NCBI GenBank assembly: GCA_963676905.2
Contig: CAXXVE010000001.1
Coordinates: forward strand, 4,402,001-4,466,000
Length of the DNA stretch: 64,000 nucleotides
Direction: 5' to 3'
Source of the DNA: Oceanispirochaeta sp963676905
GTDB lineage: Bacteria > Spirochaetota > Spirochaetia > DSM-2461
Part shown: in pieces, positions 60,064-64,000 of the stretch
Layout: every line of letters starts with the position of its first letter
How positions within the stretch are numbered: position 1 is the first letter of the stretch
Notes under the pieces: model-generated
Database searches by the model: none
What the model saw: only the letters and a program-made list of their open reading frames with translations
What the model was told of the DNA's origin: nothing
Program-made: the position numbers and the translations under genes

Positions 60064-62514
60064 TTAGTTGCCCGTTACTTTCTGTCCGGCAATCCTTCCG
60101 GATACCAGAACTTCAGTTACAGCGTTGCCTCCAAGACGGTTTCCTCCGAAGATTCCTCCGGTGACCTCTCCTGCGGCATACAGGCCGTCGATAATCTGTC
60201 CGTCAGCAGTAAGTACCTGACGGTCTGTGTTGATCTTCAGTCCACCCATTGTGTGGTGTGTGGAAGGTGCCAGATAGCGGATGGAGAGGATTCCCTCCTC
60301 ATCAAAGCTGCCGTCATCCTTGTAGTTTCCGATAAGAGCGGTTGCCCCTGATTTAGGAATATCAAGATCCTTGAGGGTTCCCTCCCTGTACTCGGTGTCA
60401 TACACGGTGATAGTCTCTTTCAGCACATCGTAGGAGATGCCCAGACGCTCTGAGGCATCCTTCAGAGTGCAGAAATACTCCTGACCTTCGATATCATCGG
60501 CACTGCTCTTACCGGCAGCATTCTTGAACTGGATAAAAAGGCCCGAATCTCCACCGTGGGTAAAGGCACCCTGGGCGAGGACGTCCCTCTCAGCCGATTC
60601 ATCGACATATCTTTTACCCGCATTAGGTGTGCCTGCAGGGCTGACAAAGATTACATCCTCACCCTTACCGTAGGCAAGAAGTCCCGAAGTCTGCCAGCTG
60701 ATGGGCATAAGCTGAGTGAATCCCATCCCCACTGTGTCGGCACCTACTTTCTCGGCCATGGTAATTCCTTCACCGAAGGAGAGGTTTCTGTTGGTAGTCA
60801 TCATGGTGTATGGAAGATACTTACTGTCCCAGTACTCATTATTATCCACAACCATCTGCAGATTGGCACCGTAACCGCCAGTTGCAAGTACAACACCCAT
60901 ATCTGCTGTAATTTCAAGCTCTGTTCCGTCCTGCTTGACAGCTTTCACTCCAGTGACCTTGCCGTCAGCATCTGTGATCAGATCTGTGGCTGTTGTCAGA
61001 TACATAATCTCATTCTTGTCATTGGCAGAGAGGATGGTGTTGATGGGTACTGCAAAGTAGGTTCCCCATTTGCCCTCTACCTTCTCTCCATTGACCATTC
61101 CGCCGTCAAATCCGTTGATTCTCTGCCAGAGACAGCCGATCAGGGTTCTTGTGGCTTCGGCATTGTTGAAAACGGCTCCCTGCTCGATAAGCCATGCCTT
61201 GGTGGGATTGATCTCCCGGCAGACCTGGTCTACAAGCTCAAAGTCACCGTAGATCCATCTGTTCTTGTCAAAATTAAGTCTGAGGCTTCCATAGTAGGTC
61301 TGGAAAATATGAAGTTCAATGGTACTGAAGAGAGTGAGATCAGTCTCATCCATGCCCCCTGCAATCTGGGGTTCCGCCCAGGCAAGGTAGGCCCGGATCT
61401 GGCTCTTCAGGATTCTCAGTGTATCAAGGTACTCTGTATGAACACCCCGCTCTGTCAGATGGTAATCATCAACACTGCTGATTGCTGATGGGTCCAGGAC
61501 TGTCTCATCAAAGGTTTTCTCACTCCAGGAAAGGATCATTTTCAGCGTATCTATGCGTCCCTGTTCGGACTTGGCCTTTGTAAGAACCTCTCCTGTAGGC
61601 GGATAGACACCGGTGGTGGAATCAGGAGCGGTGGGATCCCATACAAGACACTCCATAACACTCTGGAAGGAGCATCCTGATACGAGTGTGTTTCCGCCGG
61701 CATCCGCCAGCTTCTCGAGAACCAGTACGGTTGCTCCGTTCTGTGCGGCCTGTGCAGCCGCGGAGATACCGGCGCCTCCAGCACCAATAACAACCACGTC
61801 ATAACTGTCTACAATTTTATCTCCCGCTGTAAGAACATAGGGAGAGGCTCCCTTGCGGAGGGCTGTAAGGTCACAGCCGGCCTGGGTTGCCGCATCCTCA
61901 ACGGCTGAAATTACAGCATTGCTTGTCAGAGTGGAACTTGTAACAACATCCACACCGGTGGTTGTATGGTCTTTAATAATATCAAAGAGAACCGCAAAGG
62001 CGGTGGTTCCCACATGGTCGGTCTCATGGGAACTTTTTACCTTGATATCTGTAATTTTATCCTCTGAGAAGGTGACATCCAGCTCTACCGGGCCGTAGAA
62101 CCCGTTGCCTTTTCCCGTATAGGTTCCGGCATTGAAGCTTATCTTTTCATCATCTCCGGCAAGACCCATGGCCTTGTCCAGCGCCAGACCGGCGGCTTCA
62201 ATGACAGCATTACTTGTCATGGTTGCCCCGGATACAGCTTCCACATCGGCACTCTGTTTATCAATAATATCCTGTGCAAGCTTCTGCATGGCAGGACCGC
62301 CGATACCGGGAGTCTCATTTTTTCCGTCGATAGAGACATTGGTAATTTTCTTTTCTGAAACCTCAAGAGAGACAACTACATCTCCCCCCATTCCCCGGCT
62401 GCTGGCGCTGTAGGTTCCCGGTGTATACTTCCCGGAACCGCCGCACCCTGTGACAACCGTCAGAAGAGTGAGGGCCAGAAAGACAGCCGATGCCGCCTTC
62501 AAGACTTTCTTCAT
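60064..62514 (-). CDS. Flavocytochrome-type fumarate/urocanate reductase-like lipoprotein
   Basis: An 816-residue exported flavoprotein. The signal peptide ends in TVVTGC (lipobox). Two FMN-binding domains follow (about 30-110 and 130-215); the first has EAVSGATMTSN, the flavinylation motif whose threonine carries FMN, and the second has only TSSTLTSN, probably degenerate. The FAD-binding part starts DVVVIGAGGAGISAAAQAAQ and ends with YAAGEVTGGIFGGNRLGGNA; MGGLKINTD fits the substrate region. No heme motif. Expected role: outer-leaflet reductase of an unsaturated acid in anaerobic respiration. GGAGGA lies upstream of the start. Downstream of a two-component pair. Confidence 0.9.
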   Translation of the reverse strand: MKKVLKAASAVFLALTLLTVVTGCGGSGKYTPGTYSASSRGMGGDVVVSLEVSEKKITNVSIDGKNETPGIGGPAMQKLAQDIIDKQSADVEAVSGATMTSNAVIEAAGLALDKAMGLAGDDEKISFNAGTYTGKGNGFYGPVELDVTFSEDKITDIKVKSSHETDHVGTTAFAVLFDIIKDHTTTGVDVVTSSTLTSNAVISAVEDAATQAGCDLTALRKGASPYVLTAGDKIVDSYDVVVIGAGGAGISAAAQAAQNGATVLVLEKLADAGGNTLVSGCSFQSVMECLVWDPTAPDSTTGVYPPTGEVLTKAKSEQGRIDTLKMILSWSEKTFDETVLDPSAISSVDDYHLTERGVHTEYLDTLRILKSQIRAYLAWAEPQIAGGMDETDLTLFSTIELHIFQTYYGSLRLNFDKNRWIYGDFELVDQVCREINPTKAWLIEQGAVFNNAEATRTLIGCLWQRINGFDGGMVNGEKVEGKWGTYFAVPINTILSANDKNEIMYLTTATDLITDADGKVTGVKAVKQDGTELEITADMGVVLATGGYGANLQMVVDNNEYWDSKYLPYTMMTTNRNLSFGEGITMAEKVGADTVGMGFTQLMPISWQTSGLLAYGKGEDVIFVSPAGTPNAGKRYVDESAERDVLAQGAFTHGGDSGLFIQFKNAAGKSSADDIEGQEYFCTLKDASERLGISYDVLKETITVYDTEYREGTLKDLDIPKSGATALIGNYKDDGSFDEEGILSIRYLAPSTHHTMGGLKINTDRQVLTADGQIIDGLYAAGEVTGGIFGGNRLGGNAVTEVLVSGRIAGQKVTGN

Positions 62515-62599
62515 AATTCAATTTCCTCCAATATAGGTAAAACCATTTATTCCCGTTTTTCAGGGATTAAACTTCAAATGCCTGCTGTTCCATTTGGAT

Positions 62600-63307
62600 T
62601 CATGGTTCCGGAGCAGCACTCTCCTTACAGCTGAAAACATAGCCGGTCCGGGGGATTGTGGAGATAAATCTCGGGGTGGAAGGATCTGCTTCGATCTTTT
62701 TTCTCAGATTGCGTACATGGGAAAAAACAGTGCGCAGATCTCCATAGCTTGGACGCTTCCAGATATGACGGAACAGATCCTCAAACTGCAGTACCTGATC
62801 CTGATTGCTTATAAAGTAGAGAAGAATTTCAAATTCAGTGGGAGAGAGAAAGATCTTCTCCTCTTTGTTGATAAGGAGGTGCTCCTGCACTGAGAGGGTC
62901 ATATCACCCAGAGGGATAACCCCATCCCCACCAATGACGTCAGGACTTACTCTGCGGAGAACCGACTCAATATGGGCCTGGAGAACAGGGCAGCTGAAGG
63001 GTTTGGTAAGGTAGTCATCCCCTCCCATTTTCATGGCTCTTACAATTGTGCCGTCATCATCAAGACAGCTTAAAAAGATTATGGGGCAGTACAGCTTCTT
63101 CCGTATCTGAACACAGAGTTCAATGCCGTCCATTCCAGGCAGAAGAATGTCCATAAGAATAAGGTCGTAGAGGGCAAGATCGACAAGTTCAAGAGCCTGC
63201 TCCGCAGATTCTGCGGTAACAGTCTCATAACCGCCGATTTTATCGAGGTAGTGTATGATAATATCTTTAATCTCAGAGTCATCTTCAACCAGTAGAATCT
63301 TGTACAT
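62600..63307 (-). CDS. OmpR-type response regulator
   Basis: A 235-residue regulator. Receiver domain with acidic pair LLVEDD, phosphorylated Asp in LILMDILLPG (about residue 52) and TKPF lysine. The C-terminal winged helix has IFLSPTEFEILLYF and FSHVRNLRKKIE. Start taken at MYKILLVED with GAGGGAG upstream. Placed between the kinase and the flavoprotein reductase, and likely to regulate it. Confidence 0.93.
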   Translation of the reverse strand: MYKILLVEDDSEIKDIIIHYLDKIGGYETVTAESAEQALELVDLALYDLILMDILLPGMDGIELCVQIRKKLYCPIIFLSCLDDDGTIVRAMKMGGDDYLTKPFSCPVLQAHIESVLRRVSPDVIGGDGVIPLGDMTLSVQEHLLINKEEKIFLSPTEFEILLYFISNQDQVLQFEDLFRHIWKRPSYGDLRTVFSHVRNLRKKIEADPSTPRFISTIPRTGYVFSCKESAAPEP

Positions 63308-63406
63308 ACTCTCCCTCAAAAATGTGCAGACCAGTTAAGATAAAAAAATACTGATTAGATTGTATAATAAAATATCCAATAGAGTGATGAAATTGTGATG
63401 AATTTT

Positions 63407-64000
63407 TCAGGATTTTAACTGCAGATAGACTGTAAAGCGGCTTCCCCTGCCTGGTGTACTGTCAACTTCGATAGTTCCCCCATGGTTTTTTACTATAAAA
63501 TCCGCAATAGACAGTCCCAGCCCCGTATTGCCTCCGGCCCCCTTGCTTTTGTAGCGTTCAAACAGGAAAGCCTGCTTCTCCGTGCTTATCCCCTCACCAT
63601 AATCTGTTACTGAAACTCCGGCCCGGATCTCATCAGCCTGAAAACACTCAATCAGGACAACACCTTTATCTGCTGTGTAGCGGACAGCGTTATCAATAAT
63701 ATTATCCAATGCCTGCCGCAGTCTGAAGGGATCTCCATAGACCATAATTTCACCGCCACCGCAGCTGAACTCGACCACAATGGATCGTTTCATACAGATG
63801 TCCCGGGTCTCGGGTAAAATGATTGTCTTCAGGAAGTCTGCCAGAGAGAAGTCATAAAAGTTGAACTGTATCTCTCCGTCCTCAAGCCTGGAGATCAGAA
63901 ACATATCATTGACAAAGCGGTTCAGATAATCCGTCTTGCGGCGGAGGGATGTCAGGTATTTCTCAATGGCGCCAGGTTCTCCCCTTTTGTCCTCAAGCAT
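63407..64000 (-). CDS. Sensor histidine kinase, C-terminal part (partial)
   Basis: Runs off the right edge; 197 codons are present. It contains the dimerisation tail (LRRKTDYLNRFVNDMFLISR), the N box ALDNIIDNAVRY, G1 VTDYGEGIS, F box and G2 GLGLSIADFIVKNHGG of HisKA-type kinases. The phosphorylated histidine and sensor part lie outside. 100 bases upstream of the response regulator gene on the same strand, so a cognate pair. Confidence 0.93.
   Translation of the reverse strand: MLEDKRGEPGAIEKYLTSLRRKTDYLNRFVNDMFLISRLEDGEIQFNFYDFSLADFLKTIILPETRDICMKRSIVVEFSCGGGEIMVYGDPFRLRQALDNIIDNAVRYTADKGVVLIECFQADEIRAGVSVTDYGEGISTEKQAFLFERYKSKGAGGNTGLGLSIADFIVKNHGGTIEVDSTPGRGSRFTVYLQLKS

Noticed and set aside
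1..64000. CRISPR array, rRNA, conjugation or phage structural genes
   Set aside because: None found by reading for regular repeats or for relaxase, coupling protein, terminase or capsid signatures.

Overview
The window looks like chromosomal DNA of a free-living spirochaete (inference) carrying one large integrated element. The chromosome is at 1-5716 and from about 57485 to 64000. The clue to a spirochaete is a plasmid-style partition pair (ParA plus a small basic protein) that recalls the partition cassettes of Borrelia plasmids; this is family-level resemblance only. No rRNA, ribosomal protein or CRISPR array is present, so the genus cannot be fixed.

Layout. (1) 1-5527, chromosome: a discoidin-like lipid/glycan-surface protein (cut by the window edge), a small DUF5684 membrane protein, an AraC regulator divergent from a Gal80-like oxidoreductase homologue, a secreted cyclophilin-like protein, a second oxidoreductase and a SHOCT protein. 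(2) 5717-5800, tRNA-Leu(GAG) with its own promoter and terminator. (3) About 5749-57449, an element of about 51.7 kb bounded by a 16-bp repeat inside tRNA-Leu; the far end carries a 3' half of a tRNA-Leu at 57434-57485. (4) 57485-64000, chromosome again: a CrtI-like oxidoreductase, a hypothetical gene, a flavocytochrome-like reductase lipoprotein and a two-component pair.

Inside the element: (a) 6.0-7.7 kb, a retron-like unit (structured msr-msd candidate, XRE regulator, reverse transcriptase with one in-frame ochre stop); (b) 7.9-31.5 kb, a plasmid-like module: tyrosine integrase, excisionase-like protein, replication-initiator-like protein with an overlapping leader ORF, ParA and partner, a second tyrosine recombinase, a 5-hmdU-DNA-kinase helical-domain protein, and many small acidic hypothetical genes. 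Six of these genes share an upstream architecture (TTACCAAT-like box, GCGTCTTATA-like box, then a hairpin at almost constant distance whose sequence changes while its pairing is kept), which looks like a dedicated regulon; a second family of AAAGCATATTT boxes precedes other genes. (c) 31.6-43.2 kb, a damaged defence region: two DUF2971 proteins, a large SNF2-type helicase, DUF4391 and a type III-like methyltransferase cut by nested IS3-family insertions, then a second cut methyltransferase and an unknown partner. (d) 43.6-57.1 kb, visibly more G+C-rich cargo: a PIG-L deacetylase, GT4 glycosyltransferases, a GH100-like and a GH130 enzyme, an RRM protein, a divergent PTS enzyme I, an acyltransferase with a DUF6320 partner, and a diguanylate cyclase. 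No conjugation or capsid genes were seen.

The element therefore combines plasmid maintenance, site-specific integration, at least two defence units (both broken in this copy) and a carbohydrate cargo that may make and recycle a mannose-type glycan. The retron and the shared leader regulon are the points most worth following up.
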